Source: Chlorophyllum brunneum (taxonomy: Eukaryota; Basidiomycota; Agaricomycetes; Agaricales; Agaricaceae). From it: DNA of 64,000 nt. Location of the stretch: contig OY756142.1 of assembly GCA_963576785.1 (NCBI GenBank), forward strand, positions 2,046,001 to 2,110,000, read 5' to 3'. Under the pieces are notes generated by a model that was not told where the DNA came from, ran no database searches, and saw nothing but the letters and a program-made list of their open reading frames with translations. Below, in pieces: positions 45,455 through 58,500 of the stretch (positions are counted from its first letter, which is position 1; the number at the start of each line of letters is the position of its first letter). A program made the translations under genes and the position numbers.

Positions 45455-46833
45455 ATGGAATTCTTCAATGACGTTGGCTCTGACCCCTTCAAACCCTCCT
45501 TTTTCGAGCTCGTCGCACAGGAGCAGCTCCGGGACCTTCTCCAGCCCGCGCTGAAATATATTCTTGCGGTGAAAATAGCTGGTATCCTTTCATGCCGTAT
45601 GCAACTGACATTGGCCCCAACAGGTCTTTGCCCAAAGATACCCTCGGTATCTGTTGAAGATCGTCAACAGGCATGAAGAGTTCTACGCCGCTATCATGCT
45701 CGCAGTCGAAAGCTATTACCTCAAGAAACACAGTGCGCTACGTATCTCCTCCATTTGGGCCTCGTGTTGATTCGATACTACAGATGCTTCATTTTCTGAA
45801 AATTTCTATGGATTGAAGAGAAGGCGAAGGCCATTCATTGAGACAGAACGGATGAAAGCCGCTGTGGGAGGGGTTCCCAAAGGCGAAGCCCTGAGGGGAC
45901 CTGAGATCTCGCGTTCCCTCATCTTTCTCGTGCGTCATACGTTCATCTATCCGAGAGACAGCATAGTAAGTGTGTCATTCAGGTTGGTGTGCCATACTTG
46001 CGTGCAAGGGCGCACGACTACTATGAAGAACTGGGTGGTGGCGTAAGTTCTGATATACTCGATGAGGGAATGGACGCTCAGCAGCTGCGAACGTTGACGG
46101 AGGAAGTAAGTACGATGGCTTGAATGTATCCTCCTCCCCTAATCCATCATTTTTCAGACTTTCAAAGGGAAGCTCCGACGAGCTTTCAAAGCCACATACC
46201 CTTGGCTGAATATGGCCTTTGAAGCGTGGCTTTTGACTTGGAACATTGCGTATCTCCTCGATAAGACTCCTTTCTACCGGCCTTGGTTATCCTGGATACG
46301 AGTCGATCTTCGCCGCCTAGGAGTGGAGGATTTCGTATGTTCGCGCCTTCTTTCCGTGGCTTAGTCTTCTCAATTGCCCTCTACAGCGTGCCGCCAGTCT
46401 TGCAGCTCAGAAGAACCTTTCACCCGCCCAAAAGCTTAGCCTAATTGCCCACCTACGCCGACTTATTTCCTCCTCTCCTCGCCTGCTACTTGACTCCTTG
46501 AGACTTCTCCTACCGACTGCCATATTCTTTATCAAATTCCTCGAATGGTGGTATTCACCCAATTCTCCAGCACGCTCGCTGAACGCCTCCCCACTCGGAC
46601 CGGCGGTTCCCCCACCGCGTATGCTTCCGCCCCACCCTCAAGGTCTGCAAGTTGACAGACAGGCATACGGCATCTGCCCAATATGTCGGAAGCAGATGAA
46701 CAACGCAACAGCACTACCTTCGGGTTACGCGTTCTGTTATCGTTGTGCATATGATTACGTAGAGAAACAGGGCAAGTGTCCTGTGACATTGTTACCAGCC
46801 CGGACATGGCAGTTGAGAAAAGTGCTCGTGTGA
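45455..46833 (+). CDS. PEX12: Peroxin-12, RING component of the peroxisomal import ligase
   Basis: Peroxisomal membrane E3-complex subunit (with Pex2 and Pex10) that ubiquitinates the import receptor Pex5 for recycling. The start is MEFFNDVGSDPFKPSFFELV, then AQEQLRDLLQPALKYILAV. Further exons carry VESYYLKKHNASFSENFYGL, FVGVPYLRARAHDYYEELGG-like sequence and AFKATYPWLNMAFEAWLLTW. Helices near LPTAIFFIKFLEWWYS fit the membrane part. The degenerate RING is CPICRKQMNNATALPSGYAF, then CYRCAYDYVEKQGKCPVT, lacking some zinc ligands as is normal for Pex12. Several ~50-bp introns interrupt the gene. Confidence 0.93.
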
Positions 46834-47204
46834 TGACATTCTTGTGGGGTGGCGCACGTTCGTCGAACGATTGGCCCAGGGTTAAATTATCATATAGCCT
46901 CGTCGATGGTCCGATAAGATAATCAAGTGCATTAGCTTGTATTCACGCTTGATAAACGAAGAGATCTAGAATTGAAATCACCTTGAGTCACAGTAATCGG
47001 GGGCACGACTCGAATTTTGCGTTGATTTGTGGCGGCGCGGCAAGCACGTGTGATGGAGAGGACATTCAGTTCAAGGACATTTCCAGGCTCTCAATAAAAG
47101 ATCTAAATTCCTCCTATGCCCAAGCTTCGCTGTCGTTCTTTGTCTCCTACCTTATCCTTCTCTCAAGTTATTCCTCTTTGCACTTGCGGGCTGGACTCCC
47201 CCTC
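46834..47204. other. Intergenic region upstream of PHO81
   Basis: About 370 bp between tandem plus-strand genes. It contains CACGTG at about 47045-47050, about 155 bp before the PHO81 start; CACGTG is the core site bound by the fungal phosphate regulator Pho4/NUC-1. A single 6-bp match is weak evidence. No gene seen. Confidence 0.4.
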
Positions 47205-50200
47205 ATGAAGGTATTTTTGCCGTGCCATTCTTAAACCTCCCCAAACTGATTAATTTCGAAACGACAGTTTGGAAAACAGATTCAGGCGCAGCAGGTCCCG
47301 GGATGGTCGACATACTATCTTGACTACAAGTTCCTCAAGAAAATAATTTCCTCCCTCGCTGCAAACCGACCCGCATCCGAAGCTGCAGCCCTTGCACTGG
47401 GTACGCGAGGCGGAGACGCCACGATCTCTGCCGCGCCTCGTAATTCTGGTGTCGGGCCAAGTCCTGCGTTTATCTTGCCCAGCAACGACGGTGTCAGAGG
47501 TCCGGATTTTCAGGCCCATAAAGCCACGTTTTTCTTCAAACTTGAACGAGAACTCGAGAAGGTACGTGCTTCTGGTAGTTGATAACAAGTGCATCTAACG
47601 AGTGATATCAGATAAATGCCTTTTATCTGCAGAAGGAAGCTGAGCTGAGGCTTAGGATGGAGACACTACTTTCAAAGCGAAGGGATGCTGCTACTAGAGG
47701 TATCCCTGATGCAACAGATACGGTAGTTCACAGCGAGTGGAGTGCTGTCGAGGAAGGCTTTCGTTTGCTGGAGAGAGATCTAGGAAAACTACAGGTACGA
47801 GCGCCGTTTGCCAGATTCATATAGTTATGCACTCTATGATCCAGTCATTCGTGGAAATAAATGCCATCGGATTCAAGAAGATCCTCAAAAAATATGACAA
47901 ACGGTCGACCTCGACAACAAAGGAGTTGTACTTGGCTCGCCAAGTCGATGTCCAACCAGTATTCAACCGCCAGGTACGCGCGTCCAACTTTGTTATCTCC
48001 AGTACGGACGCTTATTTCCGAAACTCGCAGCTTATTTCCGAGCTATCTGACACGGTTGCTGCATGCTTGCTGGATCTCACAGACTTGTGCTCTGGACTCA
48101 AATTCGAAGGCGCCGCCACCAACGACATACTCACCCAGCAGATTCTTTCTGAGATCACACCTCCGTCCGGTCCGCTTCGAGACCTGGAGAAGAACTTCCG
48201 TCATGCCATAATCAACTCGGACGCAGCCGCCATCAAAGACTGTGTCCACTTCTCCGAGTGTCTGCAACAGAATGGTGGAAAAGTGGACGTGGCGCGAATA
48301 CTATGGAATGTGATCATCGAGGCGCCTCCGGACCTAGCTGATTTGATCTTCTCAACCCTCTCGACACCTTTTGATTTCCAGTTCGTTGACGACATCAACG
48401 GTCGCACTTGTTTACATGATGCTGCTATTGCCGGCGCTTCACGCTTGGTCGACTTGTGCATTCAAAACCGCGTTCAAATTGATAGGAGCGACGTTTACGG
48501 GCGGATACCACTCCACTATGCTTGCATGAATGGCTATCCCCACATATGCGAGCAGCTCTTACTCGCGGGATCACCTCCGAACGCGCTTGATCGTGACAAC
48601 TACTCTCCACTAGTTTATGCTACTCTTAAAGGCAACGTGGACTGTGTGCGAGTCCTCCTGGGGCGGGGAAAAGTCCCTGCTCAATCTCTATCCTCACCCA
48701 GTGACCTTACGCCATTGTCAGTCGCTAGCCAGTGTGGTCATGCCGACGTCGTCGTGCTGCTTTTGGAATACGGCGCCACGTCTGTTCCAAACACCAATGG
48801 TGAGTATCCTACCCACTTGGCCGCACGAGAAGGCCACGCGCAAATCTGTCGACTCCTTCTCAATATGGAGGGATGGGACGTTCCAGACAAGTACCACGAA
48901 TGGACACCCCTTTTTCACGCTGCCCGCTATGGCAGGGCAAGCTGTGTCCAAGTCTTACTCGAGGCAGGGAGTACACCATACACTCGGGACGAGTTGGGTC
49001 AAACAGCTGCCCACTATGCTGCTTGGTACGGACATCATGATTGCCTTGCTCTCATCCTGGCCGCGCTTCGAGACAAATCAGAATCTCAATCAAGAGTTAT
49101 ACCGAAATACTACTCGCCCGCCCTGGAGGTCATGCCATCTGCAGACTCGGAGATTGACCTCATACCCACACTCTCCCTCCCGCCACCTGCAATGCCACAC
49201 CGCGTCTATGGTCACAACTTCCTTGACCGTAACAACCTCGTGCAAGTAACCATCAGTCCATCCTCCAAAGCACCAACCAAGCAAGGTGTTCGATTGCATC
49301 ATCGGCTCATTAGCCCCGTCTTCAAGGATGAGTACCTCGTCTCCTCGAGTCCCCTGAAGTTAGTCATGACAACGACAAGCTCGCAAGTTATCTCTGCACC
49401 ATACAGCGTATCTCTCCCGCAGAACGGCAAGCATGATGTTTTCACGTTCCAAATACCTTCACTGGAGAGTTTGACCCTTGAGTTTTCAATACACCCGAAC
49501 TTTGGAACCAAGACAATCGGCAGAGCCGTCGCATTACCATCGATGCTTGAGGACTGTACCAGCGGCACTCATGAGTTCACACTCCCGATCTTGGATACCC
49601 GCTTACATGTCATTGGCGAGGTGTGTCTGTTTAATTTTCGTAATATCGCTCACTTACTTTTTTCCTTGCTAGGTTGATTTTGCTATCAGCATTATAACCT
49701 CCTTCCAGGGTTTCCGACTCGAAATCGGTGGAGGTGTGGAAACATATTGGAAATCTACCGCACTCCATGCGACGCCTCGCACCCAACCAGGTCTCCTTCG
49801 GCCACCAGGACCAAGACCCAGTCGGATAGGGTCAGCACAGGCATCGCCATCACAAAGCGTCGCTCTTGCTGGGCACCAGGCTCTCCCCGTTACCTCGCTA
49901 CAAGGTGAATATCTTTACGTTATGGTTCAAGTTACAAAAGATTTGCGGCCTGTGGTGTGCTCGGAGTGGATACTGCCTGGCACCGGATTCGACTTGAGTG
50001 TAAGTGATGTGACACTTGCCCAGTTCCAGGAGGTTGCCACGAAACGGGGAAGGAATCTGGGTTCCATTCGGGGTGACTCGTCGTTTGAATGGTCAACCAC
50101 GAATCTGAGGTGGATGACTCCATTAGCTGATCTACTGCAGGTAAGCGTATTCAGCTAGTTTCTTGTCTGAGCTTGGGTCATCGAGCATCCTCCAGGTTCT

Positions 50201-50901
50201 CCCAAGTGACATCAACACCTGTATCGATCTAAGTTTACCATGCAAAGTACATCCCCATGTTCGCCGACTAGACCTCAATGCGGCAGTGGATGCCGTGCTT
50301 CGCGACATTTTCGATACCTCGTCGGTCCGTAACAGGAGCCGAGTTATCTTCAACTCTTTCTGCCCGAATATATGTGCTGCCTTGAATTGGAAACAGCCGA
50401 ATTGTAAGTGCCCACAACCCCATTCCAAGTTAGCAACGAACATGTCCAATCGTTGGTTCCGATTCTCGCATTAGATCCCGTATTCTTCTCGTCGAGATGT
50501 GGCAGAAACAACCAACATCTGCCAACAAACAGTTACGAGATGGTAGATGAGGACTATGATGACAGGTTGCGCAGCGTGGGTACTGCGGTGGAGTTTGCAA
50601 AGGATAACAACCTCCTTGGTGTCTTTGTTGATGCTGAACTTCTCGTAAGGGCCCGTTTGTCCTCGGGGTAGCCGCCGACATTCACGCTGATGACCTACCT
50701 CTGGTGAACTGATAGTGCCAGGTTCCTTCTCTTGTCGATACCATGCGAAACTCGGGGCTCATTGTCGGCGCCCATGGGAGCCCAGCAATCCTCGGCGTTC
50801 TCTCTCACAGGATCGAAATGGATCACAGTCCGATCGATGCGTTCATCTCAGAAACCACGATTTCTTTCCTTAATCACTCGGCGACCAGAGACTTGGTTTG
50901 A
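47205..50901 (+). CDS. PHO81: Pho81-like SPX-ankyrin-GDPD phosphate regulator
   Basis: CDK inhibitor-type regulator of the phosphate starvation pathway (yeast Pho81, Neurospora NUC-2). The first coding exon is six nt (ATGAAG, 47205-47210); after a 57-bp intron the SPX domain continues FGKQIQAQQVPGWSTYYLDY and KFLKKIISSLAA, then FVEINAIGFKKILKKYDKRS. Ankyrin repeats follow at about 48390-49060 (NGRTCLHDAAIAGA, YGRIPLHYACMNGYPHI, TPLFHAARYGRASCVQVLLE, GQTAAHYAAWYGHHDCLALI). The C-terminal third is a degenerate glycerophosphodiester phosphodiesterase-like domain (LPSDINTCIDLSLP, GVFVDAELL, GLIVGAHGSPAI) that lacks an evident HRG active-site motif. Total size is roughly 1,080 residues. A 57-bp stop-free stretch near 47973-48029 is probably an intron. 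Confidence 0.87.
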
Positions 50902-51197
50902 TTTCACGTATTAAATCCCTTTTCATCTGAACGTGGAGTATGTTCATGAATCGGAGACGATGTGAATGACGGGAATCGATATGAACACATGACAACGAGA
51001 AACTGTACATGATATGAGTGGAGTTTGTTGCTTAGTTATAAGTTACACTAGAGATACAGTCTTGGTGTTGATAGTTCTATTGTATTATTCAGGTTATTAA
51101 GTGGTATTATATCAAAATCGGCGCACCGCGACGGATAGGGAAGTTGGGGTGTGGGATAAAGCGAAGGTAGAAATATCAAAGTAGTCGACCTGGTCGA

Positions 51198-53893
51198 TTA
51201 AATTGACGCCTGGTACAGCAATGCGTAGGGACCGTTCTTAGCGAGGAGTTCTTCGTGAGATCCGAACTCAATTATATTCTATAAATCCATAAAAAGCAAT
51301 GAAAATCCGATTATAAGCCAACAGTCAGTTATCCGGCACAAGGATACCCTCGCTGGGGGAAGGGCGACTTACTCCGTTTTCCATCATAGCCACCTTGTCA
51401 GCGCGGCGTGCGGTAGAAAGTCGATGGGTGATGAATATAACTGTCTTCAATCTTTCTCCGGTCGGAGTCTTGGAGATCTTGGTTATGGTATCAAAAATTT
51501 GTGTTTGAGCGTGGGCATCGAGGGATGAGGTCTATTTCGGGACACATGGAAAGAAAGGGGGACCATCAGTTTAGTTGTATAGGGCTTGGAGCACGCGCTA
51601 AAGATATCACGTACAGGTTCATCGAAGATCAACAAGTCTACAGTCGGTTCTGTTGCCCTCATAAATGCTCGGGCGATCGCAATCCTTTGCCACTGGGAAT
51701 CAGGATTTCAACATCAGATTGTTGTCGCCAAAGGGTTGAATAAAGCAGGGACGCTCACCTCGCCGCCGGATAAACCATGTTGTTGTTGATGGTTGTATCC
51801 CATCATTCCGGGGTACGGAATAGAATCAAACCCAGGTGTCTCCAACACGGTCTTGAGGCCTTTCGGCAGGGAACCGACAAGGCCGTCGGCCTCAGCGAGA
51901 TGGACAGCGTGCGTAATTGCGGGCCTATACCCTATCTTCTCAATATTCCCAAGCCCAACATTTTCCTTCACTGTCGAGTTGAATTTGGAAAATCCCTGGA
52001 AAACGGCGCTCGTATGTTTATGGTAATCTGAAGGATCCAGTGACCTAATGTCAACCCCGTTGACACTTAATGTTCCCTTGTCAAAGTCAAGAATTCGGAG
52101 AAGCACTTTGGCAAGGGTGGATTTACCTGTGTTTGAATCATGAACTTAGCGAGGGAATTTATTGTTGACTGAATGAAGAAAGTCATACCCGAACCGTTGA
52201 GTCCGACGATCGCAAGAGTTTCACCCGCATCGAGGGAAAGGTTAATGTCTTTGAGAGCGGGTTCGGCCGAACCTGGGTATGAATAGGATAATCCTCTGGA
52301 GATATCATTCATTAGCACAGCACAGCAGCGGAAGTCACCATTGTGGACATACCTGATATCAATGCCAACACCGCCCGGTTTCTGTTCGTATTCAGTAATG
52401 TCGTGGTCCTTAGGTTGCAGCCGTGGCTTGAGCTCCAAACTTGCACAAAATGCGGACATTAGGAAAATGCCCTGAAATGCCATTTGCGTGGTGGTAACTA
52501 GGCCCCTCGATGCGTAGATGATTGATTGGATGGAGCTCCGGTAGGCCGTGATCGAACCTAGGCAAGCGGATGAATTCTTGAGTAGAAATAACAAGGGTAT
52601 CTGTGTGGTGTGGGTTATTGATATGAGTCATTCGGACGCTATGGGGGTGTCAAAAGTTGATAAATACACACATTCTGTACGGCATAAATTAATTCGGTCA
52701 AGTTGCACTGTGTAAGCTGGGACGCATGATATGGGTGCGTTTCCTCGGCCTCAAGGATTACTTTGCGGGCGCTTGACCAAGATTTTAGTATCCACTCGCC
52801 CAGACCAAACAGCGCAATTTCGGGTCTGTAGGAATCACTGTAGGCCAGACTCCGCATTTTCTCCAAGCGGTCTGCAGCATGGGCTTCCCTTGATGTCGTC
52901 TGGGTGTAGGGTGGATTGATAGGAACATTGTACCAAGATATTAATGCTGGGAGTAGAGCTGAGAGAACAGATAGGATAAGGACACTGCAGTGCGAGGCAG
53001 CGTGTGTGAGAGAGACGATAAGAATCAGATGGGAGAGGATTTCCGTTGTGAGGGAGATTATTTGGAGGAAATCTAACGGTGAGAGGAAACCGAAACCAGC
53101 GCCGCTGAAGGACCGCGAAAAGAGTTCAGATTCCTGTAATAGGTCTCGTACAACCGGGTCTGTCAATGTTGGGACGTCGAGCCGAACGCGGTGTTCCATC
53201 TGTTTGTATTCGATATAGAAGCGGGCCGATTCTAGTACAACTCTCTCATTGGATGCACTAATGGAACAGCGAGAATTATTAGCTTCCCTACCAGGGCTTT
53301 ACGCAGGCACTCACGCAATGGCATCCAGAGAGCCCTCTATCACTCTGCGGAAGATTTCGGCGAAAATCAGGTAGAGAAGACGTGACCATGTGAAGGAGTC
53401 TGATGCAATCAGACCATAGAGCTAGTAGGGGCCATAGTTTTAGCGCAAGAGCATGCCGATCAAGCAAAGTGCCAACCTCGTCAACGATCAAGGCCTGAAG
53501 GCACATTAAGAAAGGGCTGCGAATAGAGTGACACAAGAGAACGAACCTGGGAGTAACCTCGGATTGCTGGGAAAAGGCTTCTTGCTATGTTGAGAGAAAC
53601 CATGAGAGTGGTTCTCAGTGGGTTGAGGCTCCACAAGGACTTGAGCTGAGACGTCAAAAACGAGTCAGACGTGCGTATGCGACGTGTATTAAGAGTCATT
53701 GACGCACGAAGGCATAACTGCACCGGCGGGTGATATAGAGGGCTAGTCTGGCGTTGTCGACGTTGAGTTGTCGCTGTGCACCGGGGACCAGCAGGTTTCC
53801 GTCCTGGCCGGGGGTCTTTCTCGATTCGAGCCATGCATCGAAGACCGAGTCTGGGACGTCGTCTGGCGGCAGCTTTTGCTTAGGGTCGCGCAT
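51198..53893 (-). CDS. ABC half-transporter (ABCB-like)
   Basis: One membrane domain followed by one nucleotide-binding domain. The ATG at 53893 reads MRDPKQKLPPDDVPDSVFDA. The membrane domain includes LTTEILSHLILIVSLTHAAS and VLILSVLSALLPALISW, with the cytosolic loop AADRLEKMRSLAYSD. In the ATPase part, Walker A GLNGSGKSTLAKVLL is split by an intron after the second Gly codon's first base. The signature LSGGEWQRIAIARAF is also split by an intron, Walker B is DLLIFDEPTSSLDAHA, and the H-loop is VIFITHRLSTARRADKVAMM. It ends ALLYQASI. There is no presequence, so the organelle is uncertain; substrate unknown. Many introns, some near 50 bp. It is convergent with PHO81 (about 300 bp apart) and divergent from FOL2. 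Confidence 0.82.
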
Positions 53894-54310
53894 TGGGCGT
53901 GAGTGTGAGAGAAAATGGACAGGAAAGTGTAGACATTGAGCAGCGAGGGTGTGGTACATGAGGGGACAGCAACAAGAGGGAGAATCTCGTTGATGCATTT
54001 GTGGCGGGGGGTCTCAAGTGGCGGCCCTCGAGGAGTCTGGACGAGGAAAGAGGAAGAGGGGCCAGGCCGTCGTTTATATAGCAAGCCCGGCGGTCTTTCA
54101 TATCCGTATGATTGCGGTGCTCAAGAGTCGGGACAGGGAACCTCGCTGCACAGGATAATATGCGCATATGGCCAAACCGACCCAGTACTCAGTTGACGCG
54201 CCGCCGGCCTTCTCCCATCCGGAACGCACAGCCACTCCGTCCAGCCAATCAGGCGTCGTCCGTCACGTGCCCGCACCCTCCTGCTCTCCAACCCACCTCC
54301 CTCCCCAGCC
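53894..54310. promoter_or_regulatory. Shared upstream region of the ABC transporter and FOL2
   Basis: About 417 bp between divergent starts. It contains TCACGTG at about 54264-54270 on the FOL2 side. TTTATATAGC occurs near 54073, a TATA-like element whose orientation cannot be fixed. No gene seen. Confidence 0.4.
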
Positions 54311-55429
54311 ATGGCCGACTCCAACATCACAAACCCCTCCAAACTCGTGGAAAGCCTTCACAAGCTCAAGATCCAGCAGGACGTCCCCATAACGGATATC
54401 TTGCCCCCCTTGCCCTCCCACTTCAACGAGACAGACGGGGACTGGACTCACTACCCACGCACCCCGCATTCACGGGATGGCTATGGCTTCAGGAAGTCCG
54501 GTGCCAATACGCCCCTCAACCCAGACCAACCCAATTCAGCCTCCACCCATGAAGAACTCGTACCAGATCCCCACGGCCTTGGTTGGCCAGGTGAGTACCC
54601 ATAATGCACAGGCAAACAACCGGAATGCTCACATACATATTCATCCATAACAGCGAAATCTACCGTCTCACGCCTGAATGCGACCGCCACAGAGCGTCTT
54701 GCCCGCGAACGTAAGATGGCTGGTGCCGTTCGCACAATACTCGAATGTATCGGCGAAGATCCAGATCGAGAAGGCTTACTGCGAACCCCAGAGCGATATG
54801 CCCAGGCAATCATGTGGATGACAAGGGGTTACGAGGAACGTCTTGCTGGTACAATGGTCTCCGCTTCCCAGTTGAAATAATCCTCATCATTCCCTCTTGA
54901 CAGACGTCATCAACGATGCTATATTTGCTGAAGACCACGATGAGATGGTGCTTGTAAGAGAAATCGACATTTCGAGTCTTTGTGAACATCATCTAGTACC
55001 CTTCACTGGCAAGGTCCATTGCCATCTCCTTGTGTCATACCACTTTATTGATTCCATTCACATGCCACATCAGATTGCGATTGCATACATCCCCAATCGA
55101 CTTGTTCTTGGCATTTCCAAACTCGCACGCATAGCTGAAACCTTCAGCCGTCGCCTTCAAGTACAAGAACGTCTTACAAAACAAATCGCCATCGCTGTGC
55201 AAGAAGCTATCAAGCCGCGTGGTGTTGCTGTTGTGATGGAGGCCACGTACGTTTCACTCAGAACCCAGTCCCCGCAATAACCCAACGTCCACGTTCCAGA
55301 CACCTATGTATGACAATGCGCGGTGTGCAAAAGCCAGGTGCCATTACGACAACATCCTGCATGCTGGGGTGTTTCCGGACACATCAGAAAACTCGAGAAG
55401 AGTTCCTCACTCTTATCAAGAGCAAATAA
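54311..55429 (+). CDS. FOL2: GTP cyclohydrolase I
   Basis: First enzyme of folate/pterin synthesis: GTP to 7,8-dihydroneopterin triphosphate. Exons 54311-54590, 54654-54848, 54904-55013, 55074-55246 and 55300-55429 give 295 residues. A fungal-type N-terminal extension of ~110 residues precedes the core: [69 protein letters not shown] and [18 protein letters not shown]. The zinc ligands are the Cys and His in SLCEHH and the Cys in HLCMTM. Intron 55014-55073 is 60 bp without a stop, so it could be read through; splicing it restores the conserved [10 protein letters not shown] join. The end is [11 protein letters not shown]. Confidence 0.94.
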
Positions 55430-55596
55430 GCTATCCTCATCTTACCCTGGCAATCTGACGATTCAACTCGCATCGGGAACCATCTGTGGTCTCTCATAAC
55501 TTATTCATGTAGACAGGAAACGCTCCTAGCAGAATATATCACCAGATATCCGCAATAGCTAGCTATACAATAATTGAGGGGTTTTGGGATAAATAA

Positions 55597-58500
55597 TCAA
55601 TCTTGTCTTCCACGATTCCTGTCACCAGCAGAAGGATCGATTGGTAACACCTTGCGCGCAAATCCGTGCGAGCTACTTGAGGCATTCGAGGGTTGGGAAG
55701 GTTGGTTCGCATATCGATTACGATTGATACGAGGTCTTTTGCTCTGAGGGTTCGTGTCTCCTGGTCCCGAGGGTGGTTCGTGTACGTCTTTTTCACGATC
55801 TAACGGTTCAAATCTGAGCCAAATCCTTGTCGTCACGACTTGAGAAGGCACTCACCGGAGACTGTCCGCTTCCTCCCATTGCCATCCCGATCATCATCAC
55901 GCCTCGTCAATGAAGAACCTTCACCACCCCGATAACCACCTGGTCCCTGTGGCGGAGGATGTGATAAACCCGAATCCTTCTCACTTATTCTTGACCGTAA
56001 ACTGTTTGCAGCCCGAGAGGGATCGGGAGCGGTGGGAGCATTGGGTGGCGGTCCCTTAGGTGGTTGATCACGGCCGTCTCGATGTCGATCCCGCCCGGAG
56101 TTTATCTCGCCTTTGTTGTTACGTTCACCACCACCACCAGCACCAGCACCAGCCATTGCTCGTGGAGCGGAAGGTGCAGAAGGACGTCCTTTGGGGGCAT
56201 CAGGGATCTTCTTCTCAGCAGCAGGCTGCAATAAGGGTATGTAAGTACATGCAGCATCCAGATTTAATGTATAACGTACTTTTTCTGGGACGAAACCGCG
56301 ACCGTCGCTGTCGTGTCCGTCTCGCTCTTTCCGTTTTCGTTCCGAGTCGCGTTCCCGATCTTCCTTTTCGAGTGGGCGTCTATTACGCTCATCACGATGT
56401 GACTCCTTACGCGAACTACGCTTGGACCCCCGGTCAGGCTGAAAATCGATGTTAGCTACCAAATCATCCGATCAGACGTGTTACGCACATCATCTTCAGT
56501 TGGGCGGCGCCGCTTTCCAAGTGATTCTTCAGAGGCGATATTACCATTGCGATGCCTCGGGTCGGGACGTGTTGGAGGGTTACGGTCATCACTCGCAGCG
56601 GGGGTGTTGGCACCGCTGGGCTGGCCCCTCGCTTCTTTGCGATCCCGATCGCGGTCCTTGTCATCTCGCCTGTGACGATCTCTGTCCCTGTCGCGCTCCC
56701 TTTCTCTATCTCTGTCGCGCTCCCCACCTTTTTCTCGTTCCCGATCTCCGTGTCCATGTCTATCTCTTCCTCTGTCTCTATCACGCTCTCTTTCATCTCT
56801 GTCTCCATCCCTATCCCTTCCACGCTCCCTACCGCTCCTCTCACTCCTATTGTGCGTAAGACTGTCTCGCCTTGCTATATTCGAAATGTGTTCACGACCA
56901 TCCTGCCGGCCTTCCCGCTCGGGACGCCTAGATTCGTCTGGTCGAACACGACCGCCACTTCCCCTACTATCGTTGCTGGGATTACGCGTTCCTGGACGAC
57001 TTATAGGTGACGGCGACCTAGGGCGAGGAGATGGTGCGGCTGATCCATTTTGGCTCTGCTGCGACTCTGTTTTTTCTAGGCGAGGAACTGTCAGCCTTGC
57101 GCTTTCACGTAGCTCCTGGGCGGATGGCGTTTGACTCGGAACAGAGGGAGGGGGCATGTTGGCGTTATTTACTTCTCCGGGGCGGGATGGTCGGAGAGAC
57201 TCTTCCCTGGCCTGTTGTTGCAGGGGAGGAGGTAGGTTCGGTCGAGGGGCATCAGGATGAACAATAGGACTGCGGCGATTGCTGGGTCCTGTGGGTACAG
57301 ATAAATTGTCGGAGACCCGAGGGGGAGGGGGCGTAGACATATTTCGATTATCGAGTGTTGCATCTGCTTTGACGGGTGCTGGGCTCTGCCTTGGCGAATC
57401 CCTGGCCTCTCCACGAACTCTTCTGACGACCTCTGGTCGAGGTATACTATCAAAAACTTTAGTAGATACCCCCAAACTGAAGCGCAGGACCTACTTCCCA
57501 ACAGGTAATTTGGAGGCAGCTTGATTTGGCGAAATGCTGTCGGCGGGTTTTTCGGGAACGGGTGCCGCGATTATAGGTTGGGTAGGTGGTGTATTGTGGG
57601 ATGTTGGTTGGATGTTTGCACGAGGGCCGGAAGGAGTTGAACCAGGTGTGTGTGATGGTCGTGAAGGGATGTTGGGGGCACCACTCTGACTGTGAGGTCC
57701 TATAGGTGGCCCATTACGGGGTTTTTCTGGTATCGGTTGGGGTGTTTGCGCAGAGGACCTCTGTGCAACAGCACCATTGATCTGTGTTTTTTTTTTTGTT
57801 CAACTACCTTAAACAATATACGAGAGATTAAGATAATTGACCTTTGGCGGGGTCTTGGGCATTACCCAAAAATGCTCCCTTTTCTTGAGGCTAGCCGAAT
57901 AACTGAAGGAGGTGAGCAAGAGTACCAATCGATACACATGTAGAGCATACGCTTTGCCAAGGATCTTCAGATCTCCACGCTCTTCCTTCCCAAGTAAATG
58001 GTCCACGGCAGCGTTGATGGCAGAGCCGGTGTCAGCAACGGCTGCTAAAGGGAAAACGGGAAGAATCTCCTTGAGGACAATGATGGCATTGTAGACGTGC
58101 ATATAGTCTTCGGTTTGAATGCACTCGATGAATGACTGCCCAAAACAGGTTATACGTGCTACGTTCTATAACGCCGATCACGACGAACCTTGCCAAGTTT
58201 CCGGTGCCACTTGCGGACAATCGTCATAAGTCCATCATGTTTGAGTACGTCTTGAACGCCAGATTTGTTTGCCAAGCTCCTCTGGAAGCCTGGATAGTAG
58301 ACAACTTGGCCATTCCGAGTCGTCTGATTATCCTGTTCGTAAAGTTGCTTATCTTTATACCAGGAATAAGAGTCCGTCAAAATTCCGCGCAGGAAACGCC
58401 CTGTTGTATTACATTAGCCTCGTTTTCACAAGGTATTTGGAAATTTTCTACCATAGTTCCGAGCTTCGTACTCGCTGCACGAGAACAATACTACTTTGAC

